Counted from the stretch's first letter, positions 37,724 to 46,558 are shown. The stretch: DNA of 64,000 nt from Gammaproteobacteria bacterium (GCA_041395725.1 JAWKZW010000001.1:4656501-4720500), one strand, 5' to 3'. The notes: generated by a model not told the origin, from the letters alone. Program-made: numbers and translations.

Positions 37724-38746
37724 ATGCAAATCAGGGCCAATCATTTGATTCTAAAAACTGCAGGCGGACTGGCTCTGATAGCCAGCCTTGGCTGCCCGCT
37801 GCCGGCTGCAGCCCAGAGCGCGGGGTACCAGCCTCCCCTAACAGCCTTTGGAGCGCCAGACCTGCAGGGAACCTGGACGAACAACACAATCACCCCCCTC
37901 ACCAGGCCGGCGGAATTCCAGAACCTGGTGCTCAGCAGGGACCAGGCACAAGCCTGGGAGCGGCGCATCGCGGATTATACCGTGCAGCAGGATCAGCCCA
38001 GCGACCCCGATCGTCCGCCTCCCAGCAAGGACGCCATCGAGCTGGCCGACAGCTATAACAATTTCTGGTTCGATGACGGCACCCGGGTAGCCGTCTATGA
38101 CGGGGAATATCGCAGTTCTCTGCTGATCGACCCACCGGACGGACAACTACCGGAGTACACCGGCAGCGCTCTGGCCAGAATCGAACGCGCCAGGGAACAG
38201 CGCAACCTCCGCGGCGCCTTTGATGGCCCGGAAGCCAGGCCCCTGCCGGAACGCTGTATGCTTTCTTTTGGCTCAAGTTCCGGCCCCCCCATGCTGCCGA
38301 TCCTTTACAACAACCACTATCAGATCGTGCAATCGCCTGGCTACGTCATGATTCTGGTGGAAATGGTTCACGACGTCAGGATAATCCGTATCGGTGAACA
38401 GTCACTGCCGGGGGTTATGACACCCTGGATGGGAGACTCCACCGGACGCTGGGAAGGTGCCACGCTGGTGGTGGAGACTACCCGCATCAACCCCAGTCAG
38501 CGGTTTCGAAATTCATCGGACACCATGCAGGTAACCGAGCGCTTTACCCGGGTAGCCGAGGACAAGATCAACTACAGCTTTACCGTTCACGACCCGGATA
38601 CCTTCGTCAGCGACTTCAGCGGTGAAATTCCGATGCAACTTACCACCGACAGACTCTATGAGTATGCCTGCCACGAAGGCAATTATTCCCTGCCCGGCGT
38701 GCTGGCCGGCGCCCGCAAAGATGAAGTCGAACAGGAATTCAAATAG
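37724..38746 (+). CDS. exported protein of unknown function
   Basis: About 340 residues with a signal peptide (LALIASLGCPLPAAAQSAG). The frame runs in from 37463 inside the previous gene, but AGGAG (37713-37717) 6 bases before ATG 37724 fixes the start. The mature protein opens with the motif FGAPDLQGTWTNN and later shows PERCMLSFGSSSGPPM near 180, IVQSPGYVMILVEMVHDVRII near 200 and WEGATLVVETTRIN near 245. This pattern is common in exported proteins of soil and marine bacteria, but I know of no assigned function. A beta-rich fold is likely. It sits between the methyltransferase-like and SRPBCC genes. Confidence 0.75.
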   Translation: MQIRANHLILKTAGGLALIASLGCPLPAAAQSAGYQPPLTAFGAPDLQGTWTNNTITPLTRPAEFQNLVLSRDQAQAWERRIADYTVQQDQPSDPDRPPPSKDAIELADSYNNFWFDDGTRVAVYDGEYRSSLLIDPPDGQLPEYTGSALARIERAREQRNLRGAFDGPEARPLPERCMLSFGSSSGPPMLPILYNNHYQIVQSPGYVMILVEMVHDVRIIRIGEQSLPGVMTPWMGDSTGRWEGATLVVETTRINPSQRFRNSSDTMQVTERFTRVAEDKINYSFTVHDPDTFVSDFSGEIPMQLTTDRLYEYACHEGNYSLPGVLAGARKDEVEQEFK

Positions 38747-38756
38747 GCTCTGCCCA

Positions 38757-39269
38757 ATGAATGATGGTCAGATGAATTTTTTTGGTGATGCCTCAGCCGG
38801 CGCGGTCAAGCCGGTGAAGTTTCAAATCCGGCGCAGTTATAACGCCAGTCTGGAAACCGTGTTCGATGCCTGGCTCATCCCCTATCTGGCGGGGAGCTGG
38901 ATGTTCGGTCCAAAAAGCGGCACGCAGGAAGTCATAGCGCTGGAGAACAAGCCTCTGCCAGGGGGTAATTTCCTGCTGGAAGTTGTCAGAGCCGATGGGC
39001 AGCGACGACTGACCGGCACCTACCGGGAGATCCGTCGCCCCGAGAAGCTGCAGTGCACCATTGGCGAAGAAAGCGACGCTGCACCCCTGACTTTGCTCAC
39101 CATGGAATTGACCGCCGACGAGGGTAAAACCCGCATGAAACTGGGTTTCGAGCTACACCCGAAGCTGGCGGATCAGGCTGACGCATTGCGCGCGGAATGG
39201 ACCAGCCGCTGCAAGACCCTGGCAGAACTGGTGGAAAAGTCCAGTAAGCAGACACGCCTGCTCAGCTGA
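38757..39269 (+). CDS. SRPBCC/AHSA1-type protein
   Basis: About 170 residues, cytosolic, of the START/AHSA1 helix-grip fold. Seen: an N-terminal strand FQIRRSYNASLETVFDAWLIP, GTYREIRRPEKLQCTI near 84, LTLLTMELTADEGKTRMKLGFEL near 108, and a C-terminal helix. Members bind hydrophobic ligands or are Hsp90-activator-like; a specific role cannot be assigned. ATG 38757 lies 10 bases after the previous stop; an in-frame ATG at 38772 is an alternative. It is the last gene of the run beginning at 36931 and is convergent with the next gene. Confidence 0.8.
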   Translation: MNDGQMNFFGDASAGAVKPVKFQIRRSYNASLETVFDAWLIPYLAGSWMFGPKSGTQEVIALENKPLPGGNFLLEVVRADGQRRLTGTYREIRRPEKLQCTIGEESDAAPLTLLTMELTADEGKTRMKLGFELHPKLADQADALRAEWTSRCKTLAELVEKSSKQTRLLS

Positions 39270-39320
39270 CCATTCAGATCCAGGGCCGGTTGGTAAGGGG
39301 GCTGCCCGCTGTCAACCCCC

Positions 39321-40748
39321 TCAGCGACCAATTACCGCCTGTTCCGCCTCCCGGACAGTCCGCGCGGCGGCTTCCGGCAGAATGTAACCCGCCTCGACAT
39401 TCTGCTCTGCGACGCTCCGCACCGCCTCAATATAAGCATCCCGACTGGGATACAGGCTGCGCAGAGTCACTGCATCAAAAGGTTCATGTGAACCGTACAG
39501 AAAACAGAATCCCGAGCCACCATTGGCGGCACTGTTCATCCCGGTATTACGCGCCGTTGGTACGGCATGCTCCGCGAGGCGAATTCCGCCCAGGATATTG
39601 CCATAACTGTCCCGCGCAAACTCCAGCTCCGGCAGCCAGCGGGCCACCTGCAAGGGCGCCGCGGTGGGTGGCGGATTGCCGGTGTCGATCCACTGCACAA
39701 GATGTTCAAAGGCAGCGTTCATGACATCCCGGAACGGTACACGACTATAGGGGGGCAGCTGACAGTTCTGGGGCCGCGCCGTGGCTGCCTCCACCGGTTG
39801 CCCCTCAGCCAGGGCCCGCATACGGGCAAATTCAATCTCGAACACGATGTCCACGTGAGAACTGCCGGCCACTTCCCACTGACGGAAATAATTACTGTCC
39901 GGTTGCCGGTCCGCGGCCCGCCGAGGCATATCGGTTTCCGCCATCACTTTGAAGATCCGTACATTCTGGTCATCCCTGACCCGACCACCGCCACCATGGA
40001 TCATCACGCCATCAAAAACCGGGTCACGGGGATGCACATGATTGAAGTAGGCAGCCAGGCGACTGGCCGATTGCGAATGCCCGGTGGCAATGAGCCGCTC
40101 CGCTCGCAGGCCGCCCAGAATATCCACCTGACCTTCAGGTACCTGATCGCCGACTCGCGTCACGGCGTGTGCTACGGCGGATAAAATATCGTAGGACAGG
40201 GCATCGTCATCGATCAACCCACCGTGGCTGACATCCAGAGACCCATAACGCGACGGACTCCACTCACGCAGCGACTCAATACCCACCCGCTGCGCTGAAA
40301 CACCGATAAATGCATAGCCGTTGTCGACCAGGTGATGGCCGGATTGCCACCAATCAATATCCTTATCGGTGCCACCTGTCACATTCAGCCACTCGATAAT
40401 CACGGTACCATTGAAATCCACACCTGATCGCGGCCGGCGAACAAAAAAGCGGGTCCGGTAAGGATGCCCGCTATCCTGTATCTCACCGGTAGCCAGTTCC
40501 GGTGCAGTGTAGCGGTTGGCCTCTCCCGCTATGAAGTACTCTTCTTCCAGGTAGCCATTGGCAGCCAGCTCGATGGCAGAGGCATTGTAGATAAAATTTC
40601 TGGACGGATCGCCGGGCGCCGTGGACTCAATAGGCCCGGTAACAGTCGCTGCCGGTGCCTGCGCCCAGGTTTGTCCGGTCAGGACCAGTAAAACTGCCGC
40701 ACAGGTTATCCCTGGGAGGCTGACTTTGAAATCAGAAATCATCTTCAC
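39321..40748 (-). CDS. exported alpha/beta hydrolase domain protein
   Basis: Exported protein of 475 residues with a signal peptide (ITCAAVLLVLTGQTWAQAPA). It belongs to the group annotated as alpha/beta hydrolase domain proteins (PF20091-like). The probable nucleophile motif is ATGHSQSASRLAAYF near residue 222, and the VAGSSHVDI stretch near 298 supplies a candidate His. Other conserved parts are NGTVIIEWLNVTGG near 117 and FVRRP near 102. The substrate is unknown; esters or amides are likely. It faces the preceding gene run convergently with about 50 bases between. Confidence 0.82.
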   Translation of the reverse strand: MKMISDFKVSLPGITCAAVLLVLTGQTWAQAPAATVTGPIESTAPGDPSRNFIYNASAIELAANGYLEEEYFIAGEANRYTAPELATGEIQDSGHPYRTRFFVRRPRSGVDFNGTVIIEWLNVTGGTDKDIDWWQSGHHLVDNGYAFIGVSAQRVGIESLREWSPSRYGSLDVSHGGLIDDDALSYDILSAVAHAVTRVGDQVPEGQVDILGGLRAERLIATGHSQSASRLAAYFNHVHPRDPVFDGVMIHGGGGRVRDDQNVRIFKVMAETDMPRRAADRQPDSNYFRQWEVAGSSHVDIVFEIEFARMRALAEGQPVEAATARPQNCQLPPYSRVPFRDVMNAAFEHLVQWIDTGNPPPTAAPLQVARWLPELEFARDSYGNILGGIRLAEHAVPTARNTGMNSAANGGSGFCFLYGSHEPFDAVTLRSLYPSRDAYIEAVRSVAEQNVEAGYILPEAAARTVREAEQAVIGR

Positions 40749-40966
40749 TTCCTCGTACTGTACTCGTTAAATCTCGCACGTTGTTTGAACCTTTACCTGC
40801 AGCTTTCCGGTATTTTTCTGATACCACCCGCGTACTTTTTCATGCCCTTGGTGTCTGTGTACCCGTGCTGTTAGCGCTCCTTTTTTCAGGGTTCTACAGC
40901 GGTTACCCAACTGTCCTGATGCGGACCTGCTACTGACTCCTGCTGCGGTCTCACCGGCTTCTAAGA

Positions 40967-42448
40967 TTAGGGGAGCGGTGATTTCAGGTCGATATAGCGC
41001 GCGAGGTTAGCCTTTTCTTCTGCACTGAACAAGAGTTCCAGCCCGGTCCGTCGGGACAGTATATCCTCCGCGGTTTTTGCCCACTCCCACTCCAGCAGGT
41101 AGTCAACTTCGCACTGACTCAGCCCATGACCAAACTGTTGGCCGAGATCGGCAGCCCCCTCGCAGTCTGCCAGAATCTTTCTGGATAAGGTTCCGTAACT
41201 GCTCACCCACCGCTGAATCAGTGCCTCTGACAACCAGGGGTATTGATCGGCCAGTTGCTGCTGTAATTGCTGGCGGGACTTAAAGTCGCCGCCAGGCAGG
41301 CAATCTCTCGCCGTACGGGAGGCCGGCAGCTCCGCGAAGTGAGCAGAGAGTTTGTCGACGGCCTCCTCAGCCAGGCGCCTGTAGGTGGTCAACTTGCCCC
41401 CATAGACGGACAGCAGCGGTAAGGCTGTATCCTCAAAGATCAGCTGATAATCCCGGGATGCACGGGTTGCTGTCTCCTCCTCGTCATCGATGAGCGGGCG
41501 GACGCCGGACCAGCTATCGACCAGATCCCCCTTGTTCAATGTGTTTCTGAAATAAGCGTTGTAAGTCGCCAGAAGATAGTCGATTTCACGCTCGGACACA
41601 GTAGCTGCCGCTGGATCGCCATCAATCTCCTCTTCGGTAGTCCCGATCATGGTGTAACGGCCCAGATAGGGAATAACAAACACAATCCGCCCGTCTTCAT
41701 TCTGCAGCATATAAGCCTGATCACCGGCATAGGCCCTCGGAACTACAATATGGCTGCCCTTGACCAGGCGGATATCGTGTCTGGCCTGCCTGCCGGTACT
41801 TGCAGTGTAAAGCGAACTCACCCAGGGTCCGGCTGCATTGACGACGACTCTGGCATGGAACTGGCGATCTTCGCTGTTCAAAAGGTCCCGTGCCGTAATG
41901 TTCCAGCCGTCAGCCCCCGGCTCAAGCCGCATACAACGGTGACGGACATAGATGTCGGCCCCCAGCGTCCTCGCCTGGAAGGCATTCAGGACGACCAGTC
42001 TCGCGTCGTCAACCTGTCCATCCGAAAAACTGAAGCCCCGGGTCAGCTCTGCTCGCAAGGGGCTTTCGCTGTCAAAGTGGAGCGAACGGGCTCGGGGGTA
42101 GGACGGCCTGGAAGCCAGGTGGTTGTAAAGAAACAGGCCGGTCCAGATCAGCAGCCAGGGGCGTAAATGCTTCTGGTGGGGAAGATAGATGTCGATGGGG
42201 TTGATCAGGTGGGGCGCCAGTTCCAGCAGCAGCTGAGACTCTTGCAGTGCCTTGCGCACCAGCCTGAACTCCCAGGTCTCCAGATAGCGCAACCCGCCAT
42301 GCACCAGCTTGCTAGAGGCCGATGACGTCGCACCGCCCAGGTCATCCTGTTCAAGCAGCGCTACTCTCAGCCCCCTACCGGAGGCATCGGCCGCTATTCC
42401 GGCACCGTTGATTCCTCCCCCCAGAACGGCCAGGTCGTACGAATCCAT
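40967..42448 (-). CDS. glpD: aerobic glycerol-3-phosphate dehydrogenase GlpD
   Basis: Membrane-associated FAD enzyme of about 493 residues that oxidises glycerol 3-phosphate to dihydroxyacetone phosphate, feeding electrons to quinone. The start ATG 42448 follows AGGA by 8 bases and gives the FAD Rossmann motif DLAVLGGGINGAGIAADASGRG at residues 4-25. Further signatures: TSSASSKLVHGGLRYLE near 42, NAAGPWVSSLY near 205, and SVYGGKLTTYRRLAE near 345. The frame continues upstream of the start without coding character. It diverges from glpK across 276 bases. No glpF or glpR was found nearby. Confidence 0.96.
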   Translation of the reverse strand: MDSYDLAVLGGGINGAGIAADASGRGLRVALLEQDDLGGATSSASSKLVHGGLRYLETWEFRLVRKALQESQLLLELAPHLINPIDIYLPHQKHLRPWLLIWTGLFLYNHLASRPSYPRARSLHFDSESPLRAELTRGFSFSDGQVDDARLVVLNAFQARTLGADIYVRHRCMRLEPGADGWNITARDLLNSEDRQFHARVVVNAAGPWVSSLYTASTGRQARHDIRLVKGSHIVVPRAYAGDQAYMLQNEDGRIVFVIPYLGRYTMIGTTEEEIDGDPAAATVSEREIDYLLATYNAYFRNTLNKGDLVDSWSGVRPLIDDEEETATRASRDYQLIFEDTALPLLSVYGGKLTTYRRLAEEAVDKLSAHFAELPASRTARDCLPGGDFKSRQQLQQQLADQYPWLSEALIQRWVSSYGTLSRKILADCEGAADLGQQFGHGLSQCEVDYLLEWEWAKTAEDILSRRTGLELLFSAEEKANLARYIDLKSPLP

Positions 42449-42724
42449 ATCTCTGTTCCTGATCGACAGACAGTTGTGAAATAATCGGCGCTTGCTGCTG
42501 GCAGGTCGCGAAACCAAGGACGTCCGCAGCATATCTGCCGGCCAGCCTCCGATGCAGCATATCGCCATTGTATATACTGTTTGAGGCTGAACACAGATCA
42601 GGATACGACTCTCTTGAGGGAGAGTTGCTGCCGTTACAACCGGCGCAGCAACCCCGCATCTGACAGTTATCAGTAGTACAATGCCGTATCCAAACCGGGA
42701 TGGGTCCGACTTCAGGCAACAGAA
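42449..42724. promoter_or_regulatory. glpD-glpK divergent promoter region
   Basis: This 276-base gap must carry promoters for both genes. It contains AT-rich TTGTATATACTG (about 42568-42580) and CTCTCTTGAGGGAGAG (about 42610-42625), a near-palindrome that could be an operator. No GlpR-type repeated sites are obvious. Confidence 0.4.
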
Positions 42725-44209
42725 ATGACGCGACATATACTGGCTATAGATCAGGGAACCACCAGCAGCCGTGCCCTGTTATTCAATCAGCATGGCCAAC
42801 TGCTTGGTATTGGTCAGGAAGAATTCCCCCAGCTTTTCCCCCGCAATGGCTGGGTGGAACATAACCCGGAAGATATCTGGCAGACCACGCTGAACAGCTG
42901 TCGCCAGGCCTTACACAGTGCGGGGCTGTTACCCGGGGATATTACCACGCTGGGTATTACAAACCAGCGGGAAACCACGCTGGTGTGGGATCGCCAGAGC
43001 GGCAAACCTCTGTACAATGCAATCGTGTGGCAGGACCGGCGCACTGCAGACTTCTGCGAGACTCTTAAGGCCCAGGATAAAGAACCATTCGTTCAAAGTA
43101 GAACCGGACTGCTGCTGGACCCCTATTTTTCTGCCACCAAACTGAAATGGATTCTGGATCATACGGAAGGGGCCCGCGAGCTTGCTCAACAGGGCCGGCT
43201 GGCCTTTGGTACGGTTGACAGTTTTCTACTGTGGCGACTTACCGGTGGCAGGAATCATTGTACCGACGCAACCAATGCCTCCCGCACGTTGCTTTTCAAC
43301 ATTCACCGGCAGTGCTGGGATCAGGAATTACTGGAGCTGTTTGACGTGCCCGCCAGCATGCTCCCGAAGGTGCGCGACTGCGCGGCGGAGTTCGGTGTCA
43401 CCGCAGTTGACGTCATGGGGGCCGAGATACCGATACAGGGTATTGCCGGAGATCAACAGGCCGCTGCCTTTGGCCAATGCTGTTTTGAAGCAGGGATGGC
43501 TAAAAGTACTTACGGGACCGGCTGCTTCATGCTGCTGAACACCGGTTCACAGACTCTGACATCGAAAAACCGTCTCCTGACAACTGTTGGCTACCGCCTG
43601 CAAAACGAGACCAGCTACGCCATTGAGGGCAGTATCTTCATGGCCGGCGCCACTATGCAATGGATTCGTGACGGCCTGCAACTGATCACCAGCGCCGCGG
43701 ACTCTGAACAACTTGCAAGGGAAACGGCTGAGGACCTTTCCGTCTACCTGGTACCGGCCTTTACCGGCCTTGGCGCCCCTTACTGGGATGCGGATGCGAG
43801 AGGTGCCATATTCGGTTTGACCCGGGATACCGGCATCAAGGAAGTCGTCACTGCGGCGCTTTTGTCCGTCTGCTATCAGAGTCTCGACCTGCTGGAAGCG
43901 ATCAAACGGGACGGTGCCCGCCTGACTGCTCTGCGGGTGGATGGCGGCATGGTCACCAACGACTACCTGCTCCAGAGTCTGGCCGACATACTGAACTGCC
44001 GTGTTGACCGACCTGAAGTGATCGAAACCACAGCCCTGGGCGCAGCCTATCTGGCCGGTCTGCAGGCGGGAATTTTCCACTCACTGGACCAGGTCGCCGA
44101 ACGCTGGCGACTCGAAAAAACCTTTATCCCCGCCCGTGATGAAAGCTGGCGGACACAGCGTTACGCCGGCTGGCTCGATGCGGTAGCAAGAACGCGAAGC
44201 AGACCATAA
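42725..44209 (+). CDS. glpK: glycerol kinase GlpK
   Basis: Cytosolic FGGY kinase of 494 residues that phosphorylates glycerol to glycerol 3-phosphate, the substrate of the divergent glpD product. Signatures: LAIDQGTTSSRALLF at residues 6-20, GITNQRETTLVWDRQSGKPLYNAIVWQDRRT near 77, TDATNASRTLLFNI near 180, GIAGDQQAAAFGQ near 239, YGTGCFMLLNTG near 262 and RVDGGMVTNDYLLQ near 405. Length is standard. AGGCAACAGAA precedes the ATG. The histidine phosphatase gene follows by 10 bases and is probably cotranscribed. Confidence 0.97.
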   Translation: MTRHILAIDQGTTSSRALLFNQHGQLLGIGQEEFPQLFPRNGWVEHNPEDIWQTTLNSCRQALHSAGLLPGDITTLGITNQRETTLVWDRQSGKPLYNAIVWQDRRTADFCETLKAQDKEPFVQSRTGLLLDPYFSATKLKWILDHTEGARELAQQGRLAFGTVDSFLLWRLTGGRNHCTDATNASRTLLFNIHRQCWDQELLELFDVPASMLPKVRDCAAEFGVTAVDVMGAEIPIQGIAGDQQAAAFGQCCFEAGMAKSTYGTGCFMLLNTGSQTLTSKNRLLTTVGYRLQNETSYAIEGSIFMAGATMQWIRDGLQLITSAADSEQLARETAEDLSVYLVPAFTGLGAPYWDADARGAIFGLTRDTGIKEVVTAALLSVCYQSLDLLEAIKRDGARLTALRVDGGMVTNDYLLQSLADILNCRVDRPEVIETTALGAAYLAGLQAGIFHSLDQVAERWRLEKTFIPARDESWRTQRYAGWLDAVARTRSRP

Positions 44210-44219
44210 CCTTACTGGA

Positions 44220-44870
44220 ATGACCATGCGGCTGCACTTGATCAGACACGGAGAAACGGACTGGAATGCCATGCGCCGGGTACAGGGGCAGATGGAGTCG
44301 CGCCTCTCGGAGCAGGGCCGGCAGCAGGCCAGCCAGCTGGCTGTGGTATTGAACGGCTTGCCCATCAGCCGGGTCTATTGCAGCAGCAGCCTGCGCACCC
44401 GGGAGACTGCCCACATTCTGTTCAGCGAATCCGCTGTGGAAATCAGTTACCACGATGAACTCAGAGAAATATACCTGGGCCCATGGGAAGGCAATCTGTA
44501 CGACGAACTGGCGGAACAGGACCCTGATCAGTACAACTTTTTCTGGCACCAGCCCGATCGGTTCTCCCTCCCCGGCGCGGAGACATTCAAACAGCTGCAG
44601 CAACGGGGCCTCAGTGCGCTGGCAGAAATCCTTCCGGCGGAAGTTCATGAGGAGGTTGCTATCGTCAGCCACGGAGCACTGATCAAATCTGTGCTTTGCC
44701 ACTTTGAAGGAAGACACCTGTCACGCCTGTGGGAGCCTCCCAGGATGCCTAACTGCGCACACAGCATTCTGGAACTGGAAACGTCTGGGGCCGGCAGGAT
44801 AATCCGCTACGGAGGGATCGACTACGAGGCTTTTCTCAACTCTGGTTCAAACCAGGGAACCTCGGCTTAG
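44220..44870 (+). CDS. histidine phosphatase family protein
   Basis: Soluble phosphatase of about 216 residues of the phosphoglycerate mutase-like superfamily. The phosphohistidine motif LIRHGETDWN is at about residues 7-16, with SSLRTRETA near 55, EIYLGPWEGN near 82 (acid residue) and SHGALIKS near 150. Substrates in this group range from sugar phosphates to cobalamin precursors; none is indicated. The second ATG (44226) has the better spacing from TGGA. The last codons (QGTSA and the TAG stop) lie inside a dispersed repeat (44853-44923), so the C-terminus was probably rewritten by that insertion. Confidence 0.88.
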   Translation: MTMRLHLIRHGETDWNAMRRVQGQMESRLSEQGRQQASQLAVVLNGLPISRVYCSSSLRTRETAHILFSESAVEISYHDELREIYLGPWEGNLYDELAEQDPDQYNFFWHQPDRFSLPGAETFKQLQQRGLSALAEILPAEVHEEVAIVSHGALIKSVLCHFEGRHLSRLWEPPRMPNCAHSILELETSGAGRIIRYGGIDYEAFLNSGSNQGTSA

Positions 44871-44923
44871 TTACCACAACGCTCTGCGGGAGTCTGACAG
44901 ACACTGCTGCTGGACGTCGTGCA
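44853..44923 (+). repeat. dispersed repeat, copy 4 (overlaps a gene end)
   Basis: CAGGGAACCTCGGCTTAG followed by TACCACAACGCTCTGCGGGAG; about 79% identical over 71 bases to copy 2. The TAG at 44868-44870 within the repeat is the stop codon of the histidine phosphatase. Confidence 0.85.
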
Positions 44924-45001
44924 CTGTGACTGTGCTATGCTGTGCCGCGTTCGCCGACACACAGACAGGCACCGGGTGGTATCGATCGAGTGGTATTAAA
45001 A

Positions 45002-45493
45002 ATGCAACCCAAAGCGAAATTACTGCTACTTTTCGCGCTTATTGCGGTGGCTACCCTGGCCTTTGCGCAACTCATCGGCTACGCGGTCTATAGAGCTATC
45101 CCGGAAAATTCCACGGTTGTATTCAACAGCCTTGTCCACTTCACCCATATTCGTAATCACGGCGGCGTATTCGGTATGCTGCAGGGCAGTGGCTGGCTGT
45201 TCGCACTGGTCAGCGCCCTGCTGCTGGCAGGAGTCACCGCTTACCTGGCCCTCGGACAGGAAATACAGCGCTACGAATATGTCTGTTTCGGATTTATTGT
45301 GGGTGGCGGCGCCAGCAATGTACTGGACCGTCTGATTTACGGCAGCGTTATCGACTTCATCGACATTCAACACATTCCCTACTGGAACTATGTATTCAAT
45401 ACAGCCGATGTCATGGTGCACGTGGGAATCTGGCCAATGTTGCTGCTTGGCCTTTTCGCCGGCAGGCGGGAGCAGACAGGCAACTCCGCCTGA
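45002..45493 (+). CDS. lspA: signal peptidase II-like protein LspA
   Basis: Inner-membrane aspartyl peptidase of about 163 residues that cleaves prolipoprotein signal peptides. Conserved elements are NHGGVFGML near residue 56, GGGASNVLDRLIYGSVIDFID near 104 (with a catalytic Asp) and FNTADVMVHVG near 133 (with the second Asp). Four helices are predicted. A start at 44942 is possible in frame, but ATG 45002 places the first helix correctly. lspA normally lies between ileS and fkpB/ispH; here it is alone after a repeat, and NHGGVFG departs slightly from the usual NxGAAFS/G. It may be a second copy. Confidence 0.85.
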   Translation: MQPKAKLLLLFALIAVATLAFAQLIGYAVYRAIPENSTVVFNSLVHFTHIRNHGGVFGMLQGSGWLFALVSALLLAGVTAYLALGQEIQRYEYVCFGFIVGGGASNVLDRLIYGSVIDFIDIQHIPYWNYVFNTADVMVHVGIWPMLLLGLFAGRREQTGNSA

Positions 45494-45553
45494 CAGTCGC
45501 CCGGCCCGGCCAGGATCAGGCCAGCAGTCTTATTCGGTCTGCGCCTGCAGGCC

Positions 45554-46279
45554 TTACATGCGATAACAGATAGTGTAGTCGACTTCTTCGCTGTAGGGCC
45601 TCGACAGTGGCGCATTGGACGGATTGGTATCGACCCCCCGATTGCCCGGTGTCGCCCGCAGACGACCGGTGGCACCATCACCATCATCCAGTTGCAGATC
45701 AATGGCCAATGCGGCCGCACCCGGAACCTGGCTGGTGCAGACCTTGTTACCTGCCAGCCCTCCGCCCATCTCGTCGGCCAATGCACTCAGCAGTCCGCCC
45801 CAGGGATTCCGCGGCAGGGCTGCCTGACCACTTACCGCAGGGTCGCCCGACCAGAACCCCGAAGCACGCAATTGTTGCCAGAAAGGTCCGGATTCCCCAT
45901 TGCCGGTAAAAAGCTGGTTAATGCCGATATCCAGCCGCCCGTCCACGTCGCCGGCCGTTACTGTTGACCAGTGTGTCCCGCGGGCTGCCAGGGACGCCGC
46001 CGGGCCGTCATCGCCGGGCGTGCGACCATAGCGATCCTGGTACGCAAACACCGCTGCCGCAGTGCCGTTAAGGGATTCTATTACCGAATTGATGCGGGAG
46101 CGTTCCAGCATACCCAGTGCCAGCCAGATCAGCACGGCGACCACGCCCAGCCCCCCCAGTACAACCAGCGACCAGACCAGAGTATTGCCCGCCTGCCTCG
46201 CCACGGCCGGATTGCGCGGCACGGCGGTCAGGTTGGCGGCATGGCAGGTGCTGACAACAGAGGTTTTCTTGCGGGTCAT
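45554..46279 (-). CDS. pilin-like exported protein of unknown function
   Basis: Protein of 241 residues with a long basic head of about 30 residues and then AGNTLVWSLVVLGGLGVVAVLIWLALG, a single hydrophobic helix. The position and the G-x-T-L pattern resemble a prepilin peptidase site (GFTLxE), but the residue after the site is Asn instead of Phe and Glu5 is Trp. The C-terminal domain shows pseudopilin-like parts: AAVFAYQDRYGRTPGDDG near 93, LPRNPWGGLLSAL near 158 and two cysteines (VCTSQ, TICYRM) able to form a disulfide. No secretion or pilus gene adjoins; the nearest is the ATPase at 49.8 kb. Confidence 0.6.
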   Translation of the reverse strand: MTRKKTSVVSTCHAANLTAVPRNPAVARQAGNTLVWSLVVLGGLGVVAVLIWLALGMLERSRINSVIESLNGTAAAVFAYQDRYGRTPGDDGPAASLAARGTHWSTVTAGDVDGRLDIGINQLFTGNGESGPFWQQLRASGFWSGDPAVSGQAALPRNPWGGLLSALADEMGGGLAGNKVCTSQVPGAAALAIDLQLDDGDGATGRLRATPGNRGVDTNPSNAPLSRPYSEEVDYTICYRM

Positions 46280-46447
46280 GGTGTACTTCCAACGCGCGGC
46301 TGGCGCTACTGTTCCGGTAAACTTTCAAGCACCTAACTATAGCGCCACGGGTAGTGGACAACAATAGATAACTACTGAATAAGCCTCAGCTTTTCCCTCG
46401 CCGGCCAATCCGCTTGTCTGCTATGCTGGGCCGCACAATTGTTTCAA

Positions 46448-46499
46448 GAAACCTCGGGTTAACTACCGCGCTACTCTGCGGCGGTTAAGCAGAGGTTTC
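46448..46499. repeat. palindromic, diverged copy of the dispersed repeat
   Basis: GAAACCTC (46448-46455) pairs with GAGGTTTC (46492-46499); inside, TTAAC and ACCGC pair with GTTAA and GCGG. The left half aligns with copy 4 (about 25 of 35 positions: ACCTCGG, TTA, TACC, CTCTGCGG). It lies 60 bases upstream of the DapA-like gene. Confidence 0.6.
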
Positions 46500-46558
46500 C
46501 TGACAGACTGGCTCGGGTGGCAGCACCTGCCGCCACCGGGCCAAGGAGAATCTGCAAC

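Noticed and set aside
42568..42580. TTGTATATACTG in the glp region as a LexA site
   Set aside because: It lacks the inverted CTGT...ACAG ends, and the adjacent genes are not repair genes.
42449..42736. N-terminal extension of GlpD
   Set aside because: Would add 96 non-homologous residues and overlap glpK; ATG 42448 begins exactly at the FAD-binding motif.
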